This document shows positions 26,301-38,931 of a stretch of 64,000 nt of DNA, one piece after another. Both the position numbers and the translations under genes were made by a program. The notes under the pieces were generated by a model, which saw only the letters and a list, made by a program, of their open reading frames with translations, was not told the origin of the DNA and ran no database searches. This DNA is from Cricetomys ansorgei (taxonomy: Eukaryota; Chordata; Mammalia; Rodentia; Nesomyidae), in the NCBI GenBank assembly GCA_026225945.1, contig JAMJFZ010002475.1, positions 2,350,501 through 2,414,500 of the forward strand, given 5' to 3'. The first letter of the stretch is position 1. Each line of letters begins with the position of its first letter.

Positions 26301-28394
26301 ACTTTTGTCTCCACTGTCTTAGAGAAAAAGGGCTTTCGGGTTGGCCTCTCTCGGGAGCTCTGATATATTACCAAGCAGTCCCCTCCAGCCCTCGGTCTCT
26401 CTCTGTGACTTGGTGTCTACTGTAGATCCCAGTTTACATCTTCTCAAGTAGAACAACATCCCCTGGGCAAACAAACACCCACAACCGAGGAGGACAACTT
26501 TAAACGTAATAAATTATTACAGATGAGTTTCTAATACCCATTAATCACCAAACAGCGGTATCGAGGATGGGGCTGTTGGCCTGCTGCTTTGACGAGAAAT
26601 GATTTGTACAAGAGTGCTAAGCACTTCAAATGCTTCCTTGTCGCTTAATACAGATATGAGTTCATTCCCTCGCCGCGGTGGAAGAGTGGCCGAGCCTCTT
26701 TCGGAAGCTCAGGCTCACATTCCAGAGCTTCCAGTAGCATCCTTGCCTCAACACCTCGGATGACACTGGGTTGACTTTCTCCAACACCAGTGTGGTGAGA
26801 AAGTAGCTTCTATTCAAACCCTGTGTTTGAATGTTGTTATCACTCTCGGTGCCCGAACTCAAACCATCCTACCCATACCAAACCAAACTATAGCCAGCTC
26901 TTGAGGATTTACAAACCAGCCACAGCGATTTCTACAAGAAGCCCCTCTGATATTCATCTCCTGTTCGTTTATGTGATTTCTCAGGGATGTAATTACAGTA
27001 AGGACAATTGGCGTAAACCCACGTGGGGCAAACACACTCGACTCACAGGGGTGGGGAAAGCAAGTGCTGAGGGGTGTCTGGGGACTACCAACTGTCCTGG
27101 GCACCGCCATGGGTGTGGGCCAGCAGGGCGTGCTCTACAGGGAGAATGGAGACCTCCCATACACACCCAGGGAGCAGATGACAGAGGGAAAGAGGGCTTC
27201 TGCTCACCAGTTTTCTGTAAGGCTTTCCAAATGACTTTGCATTTCATTTATCACAAAACCTTCAAATGTTTGGGAAAAAAAATATGGTTAAGATATGCAG
27301 GCTATTGCTGATTTGGCTTAGGGAGGTATAACTATGTTTGTGGGTTCTGTACGACCACTTGAAAGTCACTAGGGCCACTGGCTTGGCTTCTCCGTGCTGC
27401 CCCTGTAATCTTACTTGCTAACTGGCATCAGGTCCAAGCTTTCTCTCCTGCTTATTTTGAAGCTAGAGTCCAGGGAGATATTGGGACGTATAGTTGCCCA
27501 CCCCCACCCCCAAGCCCTAACCCAACCAACGGTCCTGCTTCAGTTAGGTAGCCTATTAGTGTCCTACTGCTAAAGGAAGGTGACACGAGATCACCGGAGA
27601 GGCCCCTTCCTGTCTCCCGTGACCCTGGCCAGCCACATGTGTAATCTTCTGGCCCACAGCCACCAAGGCTGACCAGACAATAGGTGACAGCTTCACCCTA
27701 GAGCTCTGACTCAGAAGGAAACTTGGCCAGGACTAAAACGATAAAGACAAATGAAGAATTCGACCTATGGAGGAGAAGGGGGAGAAATATGACAGCCAAG
27801 AGGTAGGGCCTCTAATAAGAGCCACATTAAATTGTCTGCTGCCTTGGTGGGGAGCTGTGGCTTTGGGAAAGTTAACCGCAGTCTCAATCGGGTCCCTGGG
27901 TTGCAGAGAACCTGATGTACCCGAACTGGATCTCTGCGATCCACCCCCCACCCCTCACCCCGGCCCTCGTCTTTAAGTGAGATGTCCGTAGCTTCACCTT
28001 GCTCCCCAAAGTTCTCCAGATGAGATCTTGAGGCCCGGCTCCTTCCTGAGGCCCCTTTCTTCTCTGTGCTATCTGGAAGGTGAAGCACACCTCCTACCAA
28101 CCCTACCTGTTTCCCCTTTCTTCCTTGCTCTGTCTCATAGCCCTCTTCTGGACTTTAAGCTTAGTCCTCTGTTCAGACTCAGCTCACAGTGTGATCCGGG
28201 TGCAGACCCTGGGATCCTCCTCAGGTCCGGAAATGTGCATTTTGTCAGTGCTAAGATCTGCCTGAGGCTAGCTGCCTGGGGCCCTTGCATCTGTTCTCTG
28301 GCTAACAGTAGGTCACTCCTAGAAGAGTTGACACCCCTGGCTACTCCTGAACCTTGATAACAATCTCGGTAAGGTCAGTAAGAGGCAGAGGCTA

Positions 28395-28530
28395 GCTGGG
28401 CATTGGCAGCACGCACACCTTTAATCCCAGCACTCGAGAGGCAGAGGCAGGAGGATCTCTGAGTTCGAGGCCTGCCTGGTCTACAAAGAGAAACCCTGTC
28501 TCGAAAACCAAAACCAAACCAAACCAACAA
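28395..28530 (+). mobile_element. B1 SINE
   Basis: GCTGGGCATTGGCAGC, TTTAATCCCAGCACTCGAGA, GAGTTCGAGGCCTGCCTGG and CCCTGTCTCGAAAACC, followed by an A-rich tail. It has the short form lacking the internal GTGAGTTCCAGG segment. Confidence 0.92.
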
Positions 28531-28649
28531 AGGAGGCAGAGACTGAGTGGAGTGTTCTTATGCTATGACCTGCGGAAAGAAAACATCCAGGAGAAACTCT
28601 CAGGGCAGAGGGGAGGGGTACACCTCAAGACGGGATCAGAAGAGATAAA

Positions 28650-28930
28650 GCAAAACTTTTTATTAGCTTATACGGAGAAGGGGAATTGAAGAGGGGCTTG
28701 CACCTATGAAAGCATCTGGGCCTTCAACTGCCACTGAGGCTACACCTCCACCAGTAGCCTCTCCTGGGCTCTCCATGGTGCCAAGCCTCAACTTCCCTGC
28801 ATGACCCCTTCAATCTGGGTTTTCAACTGCACTTTCACCAGTGGCCTCTCACAGTGTCGAGCCTCGGGAAGACCCGTAGACAACACAAAAATATCAAAGC
28901 AGGCAGCCCCTCAGCCAACAGGGTACCAAA
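28650..28930. repeat. Possible retroelement-derived repeat
   Basis: Repeated phrases such as CTTCAACTGCCACTGAGGCT, CAGTAGCCTCTCCTGGGCTC and TCAACTGCACTTTCACCAGT resemble spacer sequence common in rodent retroelements. The family is not identified. Confidence 0.3.
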
Positions 28931-31829
28931 CAATCATTTTATACACGACTGAAAAGAAGCTACAACAGGGTAAGAAGCTGGGCACTGTGAGCTTCCAGCT
29001 GTGGAAGAGCACTGGGCCGACCGCATGGGGAACCCGCCGGGGAGAAGATCCCCACTGCTGTCCACGTCTAGGGAGAGGCAAGGACTTCACTGGCCATCTC
29101 CAGGAAAGAGGGCTCCATGGCCCTGCCGCAGCTACTCTCGGGTGTGGGGCTACAGTAGGTGACGGTGTAGCCGAATGACCGAGGGGTCCCGGGAGCGCTA
29201 GTGCAGGCACATGTATAGATAGCATGCTCCCCTCCACTCCCTTCCTAATGGGGTACCTTGGGCCAGGAGTGCCCCCCCCACCCCAGTTACCCTTCTAACC
29301 CTTCCTATAACCTGGTCATTGAGCTTAATCTGCTCAGTCCATCTCCTGGAGGTAGCAGTGACCTCACAGGTCCCCTTGCCGTCACCAGCCCCATGTGCCT
29401 GCTGTTCCACCAGCAGCTAAGGGCTTCTTATTAGAAATAAGGTGGTGGTGTCTCTCCCTTGCGCTCGAAGCCTTCTTGCTGTCCCTTGCCATTTTAGTTC
29501 AGAGTCAGGGTCACGGTCCTGCCAGGGCACCCCCCCCCCCAGGCTCAACTGTGGTGCACTCTCCCAACTGTCTGCCCCCTCCCACCCCCAACTCCCTCCT
29601 TTGCTCATCTCCCTGCTAATCTCTATCACATGGGGATCCCTCCAGACTCAGGGAAACTGCTCCATCAGCAATGTGTGAAAGTCTGTGAGGTTTTGTCCAG
29701 AGCCGTCTTAGACCCGACGGTCCTTCCTTGCCAATCACATTCACAAGCAGAAGCAATCACCCTGACCCAGATACTGTCTTACTGTACTGTGGTACAGTTA
29801 TTTCACTGCGAGGCTCACATAAGGCGGGTAGCATCCCCTTCCCTACCACGATCAACAATGTAAGTGGGGCGGAGTGACCAAGAGTGAGGGGTGGGGGCAG
29901 GGATGTCGGAACACTCCTCCCCCTGGGCAGCAATGCTGGACGGGGCGACTGTGATGTTAACCTGCCCATGAGTCACCAGGTCTAGGGACAGCCTCTGTCT
30001 TGTAAATTCTTTGGGGGCTGGGTTTCTGCTGCTGCCTTCCCTAAATCCACTTCATGCTGCCCGGAAGTCCCCCCTCCCCGCCAAATAGGCCTGTTTAGTG
30101 CTGGGCCTTCTTCCTGTGCCAGTGACAGAGACATCTCCAAGCCCTAGAGGCTAAGGGCCAGGGTCTCTAATGCATCCTGACCCAGAACATATACCCATAG
30201 CCTGATACCAAGTATGTGTGTGTGGGTGGTAGAGGGTGAGCCGAGGAACCCCAGGAGCTGGGGCAGGGATGAGGGAGGTGAGGAGGCTCCTTGGAAGAGG
30301 CCAGTGGAATCAGGGAACAAGAGTGACCCCATCAGTGCCTCTGTGCAGCCCCAGCTCCAGGGCAGGGCAGGGCTGGCAACGTATGTGTTTGCGTGAGCAT
30401 GAGCACGTGTGTGTGTGCATGCATGCCCGTGTGCGTGCATGGTGTTATCGCAGAGGAAATCGATGCCTGGCACCAGCCCAGTGTTTAAGGGAAATGAATA
30501 GATTTTGGCCGAGGACAAAGAGAGTTTGATTAATCAGAAATTGGATAATAGAGGCAACACTCTAATTATTTTTCTTCCCGGCACTTATCGAGAAATATGT
30601 TTGCAGCGCACATCGGAGGTAACAGACTGGGTGTTGGGGGGAGCAACTCTGCTGCAGGGGATGTCCAGTTTAGGGACAGGCCATCCACACCCTTAACCAC
30701 TGGCAGGGATAGATCTGAGGCTCCCGGAGACCAGTCCATGGGGCAGTGGGACGCAAGTAGGTCAGGCTGGACAGGTCTGAGCCCTTGCGTGCGGCTGGGG
30801 CAACTAAGGCCAATGAGGACATGCCATGCCAGGGGCAGGTCCTCAGCCAGCACAAAGCCCCGCCCTCACATAGAGGTCTCCCATCTCCCTGCCCCGGGTG
30901 CCCCCTCCTCTCACCTGGCCCTGCCCACCCGACCCCAGCATGGGTGCAGAACAGGAGGGCGCACACTACCACCTCAGGCCAAGGCTGTTTGTCACGGAGG
31001 TCTAGGACCCGCTGGTGCCAGGACAGAGGTTGTAAGTCCACCTCTCCAACCTGCAGCCCCCGCCCCCAGCAGCTTTAGAGGGTTTTCCCATGTTTGCCCC
31101 TGGTGGACCACTCCGTAGGTCAGGTAGAGGCATCAAGCCTGTCACAGGATACAGAGCCCGGGGCTCACAGACCTTATCCTTCTCTGGTTACTTCGCCTCT
31201 TTCTCCCCATGCTAGCACTACTCCCGCAACACCTCCTATGGAAAGCCAGTTTAGCGATCTCTTCCCATGGTCATCTGGTCCGCGTGGACAGGCAGGCTTC
31301 TGGGGGGGGGGTCCACGCCTGAACGAGACGTATGCGCAGGGATAGCTTTGGCCTTGCTAAGCGGCCTAGCTCATCGTCCATCCATGCGGTATACATGGCG
31401 AGGCTGCTACGGGACAAGGGGGAGGCAAGGAGTCAGCTGAGACCAACAACGATGGTCAAGCTGCTTCTGAGACTCCAGGTGCCAATGAAGAGAGGGATCA
31501 GTCCTTCCCCGAGCGGGGGCAGGGGCGTGCTCCCAAGGAAGGAGATACGCGGATGAATTAAAGCTAGCAGGCAGCAGACAGACTGTACAGTCGGCCGACC
31601 GGCTAGCTGCTGGCAGGCAGATTTCAACCCCTGCAGGTGGACCTCTTACAGGTATCACTGACCGGCTCACTAATCAGCCATGACTGCTTTCCTCTGAGCC
31701 ACGAGCATCTTAGAGCGCCCTTTGCTGCAGTGTGCTTTATGGGGGTGTCCCTGCTCTGAATCTGGAACGAGGAACGAAAACTTTCTACACCCTGGATTCA
31801 GCACAGGGCTTCTGATTTAAGAAACGAGG

Positions 31830-31935
31830 AGGGCCGGCGTGGTAGCACTCAGTTGCAGACTGCCCGCCTAGTATGCGCGAAGGGTTCCGCCCTTAGTTAA
31901 AAATTAAAAAAAAAAAAACTTAAAGGCAAAACAGA
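31830..31935 (+). mobile_element. ID-like SINE, diverged
   Basis: TGGTAGCACTCAGTTGCAGA, CCGCCTAGTATGCGCGAAGG and GTTCCGCCC followed by an A-rich tail follow the order of the ID element, with several changes in the A and B boxes. Confidence 0.5.
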
Positions 31936-31951
31936 GCAAATAAATAATAAA

Positions 31952-32111
31952 GGTGGGGAGACGAAAAGCAGAGAGGAGAGGAAAGGAGAGAGGGGAGGGA
32001 AGGAAAGAGGGAGAGGGAGGGAAGGAGGGAGGGAGGGAAGGAGAGACAGAGACAGAGAGACACACAGTGTGTGTGTGTGTGTGCGCGCGCGCGCGCGCGC
32101 GCGCGCGCGCG
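31952..32111. repeat. Polypurine tract then (GT)8 and (GC)14
   Basis: Purine-only GGA/GGGA repeat to about 32,060, a short CA run, (GT)8 at 32,067-32,082 and a pure (GC)14 at 32,083-32,110. The alternating part is a strong candidate for left-handed DNA. Confidence 0.95.
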
Positions 32112-34281
32112 TTTCTCTGCGTGTGTCTGTCAGTCAGTTACAAGGGGTCACCTTCACAGGCAGACCTGAGACTTAACCCAGGTCTCAGGCTTCTGTTGCC
32201 TTGAGCATCCCTGCTGACCCCACCTGACAGGCTGTCTCCTAGTCTGGGACCTGGAAAGGCCACTCGGTCAGTACTAAGTGACCTCTTCGCTTTACTTCCA
32301 TCAGGATCTCGTCTCGTCCCCCTAGGGCAGCTTCCCACCGGTCCACCTCTTGGGCGGCACTTCCGTGTACAACGTACTCAGTGTAAATTCCACTTCGTCG
32401 TTTGATGGGCCCACCGAAGCACCGAGGCACCTCAGCCTCATCCCCAAGTGGGGGGCAGCCATCAGTGTGCGGTGTCTCACTCAGTGTCAGAAGCCAGACC
32501 ATTTGACCTGTGTCTGGCTGCTGAGTGAGCCACAGCCAGGCCTGACTCGGGGGCCCCGATGGGGCTGGAGGTCAGTTAGGTAGTTAAACCTAACGGGCAG
32601 AGACCTCTCTCTCTTAGGGGCTCGGCTGCAGCCATCATCCCCCACCACCAGTTAGCACGTGCCAACCCTCTGCAAGCAAGAGACTCAAAGGGACGGTCTG
32701 AGATGCGTCCGCTCACCAGGGCTCGCTCCTCACACACAGACGTCCCCGGGTGTCATTTTCTCACAGGCAAACACAGAAAAGTCCACGTCTTTCATTCAGG
32801 CCCAGGAACAATAAACAAACAGCAGGTAAATGGAAACAAGTAGGTCAGACCCCGGTGACTTGCCAAACAGAAGCGGGAGGGGAGCAGACGCGCGCCCGGG
32901 TCGTGGATAAGGTTATAGTGAGGTACCCAGTGAACCCCCCAGCAGGCATGGGGTCAGAGACATGAAAATTCTCCCCGTGGGTGGCCCTGCGTGAGAACCT
33001 GGAGCGGAAGCGACAGCAATCGTGAGGCCCATTCTGCCCCGTGGAGAAACCTGGCCTGCAATACCAGCGCGGGGAGTCAGACCACCCCGCAGTTAGAGGA
33101 GAGCAATTCATTTTTAGGCAGAATCAGAGAAGGCGGCAAGATGGCGGGTGGGGAGGCCATTACCAGTACCCACGCTTTCTCTACCGAGCGCCCAACCTGG
33201 CAGCGGACTCTTGGTTCCCTGCAGGGTCGATGAGTCCTACTGTCAGCGCACAAGGAACCTCTCGGTCCACTGTCTTCTCTCATCCCTCTAGAGGATAGGA
33301 AACTGAGGCACATAGGTGTAGAGGGTCCAGCACAGGGCTCAGGGCTCGGGTCTCGGGTCTCAGGGCTCTCATCATCCATGGAGCCAGAATAACATCTGGG
33401 TGGAAAGGTCCCAGGGTTTGAAGCAGTCCACAACTCCCAGCGGAAGCAGAGGCCAGAGCCTGAGAGCTGGCAGCATGTCCACTCTGGCTCCAGGTCAACA
33501 GGTCCAGTCAGGTAGCCTGTAGCGTGCTTCCTGTGCCTGGGGAATGAAGCCAGTCTATAGAGGAGGAAGCCGAACTACTCCCACGCTGTGCTGAGAATCC
33601 CAGGTTTCTCAATGCCCTTCCCGAGCCTGGCTTGTCAGACACAGTGGCTTCCGGGGTCTACTGAGGCACCCGGGAAAGCCCCCCACGCCCTCCCAGGTCC
33701 CAGTCTCCTCAACTAACACTTAGGGAATTAAAATAAAAAGGCCCCTTCTCCACAGCACTGATCCTGATGGGATAAGGAATATTTTCTCCCCCAAGGTACT
33801 CGGCTGTGAAATCCAGGGCAGATTTGGTGTGCCCTCCTTGGGAATACCTACGTCTGGGCTCTAGGAAAATGTGAACATCAGTCTACAACCCCTCCACCCC
33901 AACACAGCAAAGGACCATGATATCCACAGCTCACAGGGCCACGCTCCCTGAAGGGTCAGGATTCAGGCCAAGGCCACCATGGGGTTCTGTCTTGGCAGTT
34001 CTCCATCCTAGGAGCAAGGGTCTCCCTCTCAAAGGCGTGCTTCGACCACAGCCTTGCCAGCATGGCCACAGCCACAAGAGGCCTGGCTCCTGGTTGGATC
34101 CTGCTAGAGGCAACACTGGGTTTGGTACCGAGAGGCCCCTCCCTTCACTGTGGCTTTTGACAGTCTAGCTTCCTAGTACTTTTCTGATGGATTCTCCAGG
34201 GACATCTCTAAAAGAGAGATATACCTTAATTTAGAAGTGAATAACTCAAAACTCTGCGAGGTAGCAGGCTTCTCTCTCTGA

Positions 34282-34285
34282 GTGT

Positions 34286-34316
<31 letters not shown>
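34282..34316. repeat. GT-rich microsatellite
   Basis: GTGTGCGTGTGCG followed by a pure GT run. Confidence 0.92.
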
Positions 34317-34698
34317 GCGGGGGAAGACAAACTCAGGGAAGCTACTGTATGAAACTGACAGCCACATTTGCTCACACTTGCCCGTCTGTGGACAGGGCTT
34401 CAGGATGTGCCTCCTGCCACCTGCTGCCTGAGCGCAACTGTCCATGGGGGGGGGGGGGAGACAAAGACAGACGGGGGCAGGGGGGAAGACATAATACACA
34501 GGGAACAATTCTCAATGTGCACCTTCGGGCTCCCCAGCCACAAGATCAAACACTGGATCGCGGGATGGTTCATCTACCCACCCAGGGAAACGGAGACAAG
34601 AGCAGAGGGAGGGCGGCAGGCACGTCGTAGTCCACCTCCCTGAGCCTCTTTCCCTGCCCACCTCATAGTCCCCATAAGTAGGCCGGCTTCATGGGCGC

Positions 34699-34702
<4 letters not shown>

Positions 34703-34749
<47 letters not shown>
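34703..34749. repeat. (CA)n microsatellite
   Basis: Pure CA tract of about 23 units, the second longest dinucleotide tract outside the GA-rich regions. Confidence 0.96.
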
Positions 34750-34754
<5 letters not shown>

Positions 34755-35685
34755 CTCCACAAGGCCCTCTTGTCAGGCCTAATGCTAAGCCGCGGCCATT
34801 TTGGCATGCTTAACTAATTGCTTACCAAGGGTGTAGCCAGATCTTCCCATGATGCTCCCAACCCCCAGTGTTTAATTCAGGGACCCGCTCATCCCGGGAT
34901 GCCTCCTCCAGCTTCCTGAAGGACCATTAACAGCGGGTGTTCCCACCTTGCTGGTTTGCCAGCCCCTCAACGTTAGCTTCATCCTCTCGGGCCCCCGTGT
35001 ACCCTGGATCTTCAGTGACCTCGCTGGCCCCACAAGCTTCCCAAACAGAAACACTTTGACGCCAAGGACTCCATGTTGTTACCACCGACCTTGCCCTGAC
35101 CACAACGTGGTCAATACCCGCCAGAGTCTCAGATCCATTTCCCAAGTCCCTTTCCCCCTGAAGGAGTCTTCATGAGCCTCTGTCCTTTGCCAGGGATGGC
35201 TGTATCATTCTGGTGGCTCCGATGAAACCCCAAAGCTGCCAGCTGTCTCTACAACCACCCCCCCCAAAAAAAAAACACAGGGTTAGCAGCCCCTAGCCTG
35301 AAATACTGCCTAGCCCCAAGTGGCCTCGGGGTCTCATCCTAGCCCAGTCTACTTCGATTTTACTTGAAACATCATCGCTTTCTGGTAATGGGGATGCAAC
35401 CAAGGGCTCACCGTGTTTCACGATTCTCTCCTGCCCGGCGGAGCTGAGCACTTTTAAAAGCCCTAATGGGTCTCAGTTCTTCCTCCGTTCTAAACCCGTC
35501 CAGGTCCCCTGACTTACCAGAGTGTGAGCCTTACCTGACCTGGGTCTTAAGATCCTAGCCATACGCCTGCACTGGGCTATGGCCACCTGCCCTTCCCTTT
35601 CATGCGTATAAGCAGGTTTATGTGTGTGTGGTGTGGGTACACATGCAACCTTGAGTGCTGCGTCTCTTTGGGTGTTATCTGCCCT

Positions 35686-35836
35686 GTTTGTTTTTCGAGA
35701 CAGGGTCTCTCTGTTGTAACCCTGGCTGTCCTGGAACTCACTCTGTAGACCAGGCTGGCCTCGAACTCGCAGAGATCCAGCTGCCTCTGCCTCCCGAGCG
35801 CTGGGACTGAAGGTGTGCGCCACCACTGCCGGGCTT
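35686..35836 (-). mobile_element. B1 SINE
   Basis: Reverse B1: TTTTTCGAGACAGGGTCTCT, TGTAACCCTGGCTGTCCTGG, CCTCGAACTCGCAGAGATCC and CACCACTGCCGGGC. It lies directly beside the B3 element. Confidence 0.93.
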
Positions 35837-35847
35837 GCGTTGAAGAG

Positions 35848-36090
35848 GGGTCTCTCACTGGCCTGGGTCTTGCCTGAGTAGGTGAGGCTGGTTAGCAAGC
35901 TGCAGGGACCTGCCTGTTTCTACTCCTCATCCCCAACATGTGTGCATGGCACCACCTGGCTTTTTTAAATTTATTTTTATTTTTTATTTTATTTTCTATG
36001 TGGGTCCTGGGGGTGGAACTCAGGTTCTCACGCTTGAGCAGCAAGCAAGTGTGACTTGCTTTACTGACTGAGCTATCTTCCCCAACCCCT
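35848..36090 (-). mobile_element. B3 SINE
   Basis: On the minus strand it starts GGTTGGGGAAGATAGCTCAG, has the tRNA-type B box near GAACCTGAGTTCCACCCCC, an A-rich middle, and a 3' half ending GAGAGACCCCT, the order of the rodent B3 family. Confidence 0.75.
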
Positions 36091-36099
36091 CCGACTCTG

Positions 36100-36175
36100 G
36101 ATATTTTTTGAGACAAGGTCTTGTTATACTGCTCAGGCTGGCATCAAACTTGCCACCTTCTTGCTTCTCTCCTTG
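36100..36175 (-). mobile_element. B1-like fragment
   Basis: TTTTTTGAGACAAGGTCTTG, GCTCAGGCTGGCATCAAACT and GCCACCTTCTTGC match the right half of an old B1 in reverse. Confidence 0.6.
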
Positions 36176-36712
36176 AGCTTCTCCTCCAACGTGGACACAT
36201 CAGAGTGGACGCGGGGACCAAGGATGGCATTCTCAGTTCTTTACGGATGAGGACAAGAAGGCTCTGAGAAAACAGGGCTGGACAAGGGGCAGCAGGACCA
36301 GGGCCTGTCTCCATGGCTTCTGATGCCTACACTGGAGTTCTTGCTTAATGGCTCCAGGGCACTGAGAGCCTGGATGCTCCGGGGCCCTCCTCAGGCCACA
36401 TGGAGTACAGTATGGACTCTGCCTGTCTGGAGCTATTCTTGGTGTCTGTCCTAGACTCTTCATGTTCCTTTTAAGTCAAGCACAGGACTCACAGGCTGCC
36501 CCGGGCTTAGATATATCCCAGGTTTCCTTCCTGGGGGCTTTGGGAGAGCAGTGGGCTATCTGTTTCCTCCAGAGTTTCCATGAGCTAGCCATGCTCAGCA
36601 GCAGCTAGCACACTTCTGCAGCCACCCAGGGTTTTTCATCTTCCGAGAGTTCCGTGGGGTGGCAAAGGCATGCTCTGTCCTTACCTCCGGCGGAGGAAAC
36701 ACACGCGTGCAT

Positions 36713-36753
36713 GTGTGCACATACATACACGCACACACGCACGCACGCACGCA
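36713..36753. repeat. CA/ACGC-rich simple repeat
   Basis: CACATACATACACGCACACA followed by about four copies of CGCA. Confidence 0.85.
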
Positions 36754-37779
36754 CTGTCACCCAGGTGCACATACCAGACTACTGAGTAGCTAGACTGAGG
36801 ATACATACTCAGACTATCTGCAAGAAGACTCTCTCTCCCAGCAGCCTCTATTCAGGGGCCTCTTGGCAGTGACGTCTGAGTTCAGCCACCCAGATACTGC
36901 TGGACTCACCATAGGGTCTCTTGAGGTACAGACTGAGACCCTTTTTTTTAAATCCTAAGGGACCAAAAGGCGTAGGAGGTTTGGGACAGAAGAAAGAACC
37001 CATTCTCTATGCTCCAAACACCGAGTTCCACAGCAGGTCCCTGAAACAGGCCAGGCAGGAGGCACAGACCATACACTCCACCAGGGCAGCCAGGTCACAT
37101 TCTTGCTGAAGCAACTCCTAGCCTCAGCCAACACCCCGTGTGTACAGTACGCGTGTGGGGGAGTTGCGTATGCGTCTATCTTTGACGGTGGGCACACCAC
37201 CAAGATGAGTAAGAACCAGGCCCTTCCGAGAGAAACCGCAAACATCCCTGGGTACGAGGGAGCAGCAGATCCAGGGCAGAAGGTGACAATTGGCCTTCCA
37301 AGGGAGAAGAACTGTGTCTATGCACAGCCTGTCTCCTAAAGAGACATCTGTTAGAGGGGCACACAGGAAGAGCTTTACACCAGACGCCAGCATCCCTTCG
37401 CGTCCAGAGGAGGGGGCAAGCGGAAGGGCCGCCACTTTGCCCAAGCATGGGGCAGCCCTCTGTAGACTCCTGGGTCCCTTGATGGTCTCTCCCACTACAG
37501 CCACTGTTTTAGAGTTTTCCCAGCTCCAGACCCACCAGCTTAAACACCGTTGCCTTCACCTTGGCCAAGAAGGGGGCTGGGTGGGTTGGTTACCCAGGAC
37601 CCTGGCTCCACTAGGGACGAGGTGCCTTGCAAGGGCAGTCCCAGGTGGCCAGGAGCCCTCTCTTGGTCTTTGAAGTTCTTTCTGGACACCACTCAGCTCT
37701 GGGGGGGGGGTCCACAGAACCATTCCCTTTTATAGACATAGAGGCTGTGGTCTCCACTGAGACAGCCTTACAGATGGTG

Positions 37780-38245
37780 CTGTCTGGCCATGCTGCCTCT
37801 GCCCACTTCCCTTCACGTGCTTTTCTGGCCCTTCACCCTCCCCTCCCTCATACCCCAGACTCCTCCCCAAATACACCCTGTGTGCTTCCCACCCAAACCC
37901 AGCTGCCCCAGCTCCCCGAGCCGTCCGTTCACTCTCTCCCCTCTGCCCACAACACTCATTCCGGCTGTGCCCGTGTCCTTCAAGCTCCAGTTCAAATGTC
38001 ACATTGCCCACAGGCAGGTCTGACCTAAACTTGGGGTATCTCTCCCAAGCTCCTCCCAAGCTCCCCCACCACCACCACCTGCACCTCACAAGAGGGCCTG
38101 GTTATCAGAGCACAGCCATACTTCCCCCATAGGAAGGTGAATCAGTCCTGGGAGGGTAGGCCCAGTCTGCTCCCACCCTTCCACCTCAGCATCAGGCCCT
38201 GGGGGAGCCAGCATTCGGTAAATGTTTGCTTAATTGAATCTGGCC
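37780..38245 (+). mobile_element. LINE-2 fragment (ancient)
   Basis: CCTTCAAGCTCCAGTTCAAA followed by TGTCACATTGCCCACAGGCA is the typical end of the L2 reading frame (TTCAAGxCxxxxTCAAATGTCACC...), with a 3' end near GTAAATGTTTGCTTAATTGA. The fragment is old and diverged, so its left limit is approximate. Confidence 0.6.
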
Positions 38246-38881
38246 AAGCAGCTTCCTCTAGACAGGGGCCAGGTTAGCAGAACTACAAGATTCCTAGGGC
38301 AAAGGAACCACTAGGGCAGAAAAAGAGAAAAAGAGGGGCTCAGGTGTCTTGCCTCAATTCCCTCCCCAGACAAGGCCACCTCGGTTACCAGGCTGGTCCC
38401 TCCACTCAGACTCCAGGGAACCCTGGTCTCACTTGGCACTGGCTCTCCCATCCTCCTCTCTGTAACAGGATCCCCAATTCTCGGCCTAGGCAGATTCCTG
38501 CCATCTTCATCCAGACAGGGCTCAGCACCTCCCTAAAGGCAGAGAGTCTCTCCCCATAGACGCACGGCAGGCAGGCAGGGTGTGAAGAGGCCCTCACACC
38601 CCTCCCCAAACACCCCGCCGCCTTTTAAGGGGGGGAAAGAAATAATCGAGCCAGGAACGCATCACAATCGCAGCAGGTCGATACTCATCTCTGGCTCCAA
38701 ATGCCTCCAAGGAACCTGCTCCCTCGCAAGAGCGATGACCGAGAACTGCGAGCTGGAGCTGTCGTACCCGGGCCTCAGGGCCCGCTTCCTCCCCCCCACC
38801 CCGCCTCGTTCTACCAAGGCCAAGCGCCACCAGCGCTCCTGACACCTGCGGCTGCCTGCAACCTTGGACCCCCCCCCCCCC

Positions 38882-38929
<48 letters not shown>
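38882..38929. repeat. (GA)n microsatellite at CpG-island edge
   Basis: GA tract with one AAAG interruption, preceded by a run of C, just outside the GNAZ CpG island. Confidence 0.95.

Positions 38930-38931
<2 letters not shown>

Noticed and set aside
25907..26425. 172-codon plus-strand frame
   Set aside because: Pyrimidine-rich low-complexity DNA with no domain. Stops are rare by base composition.
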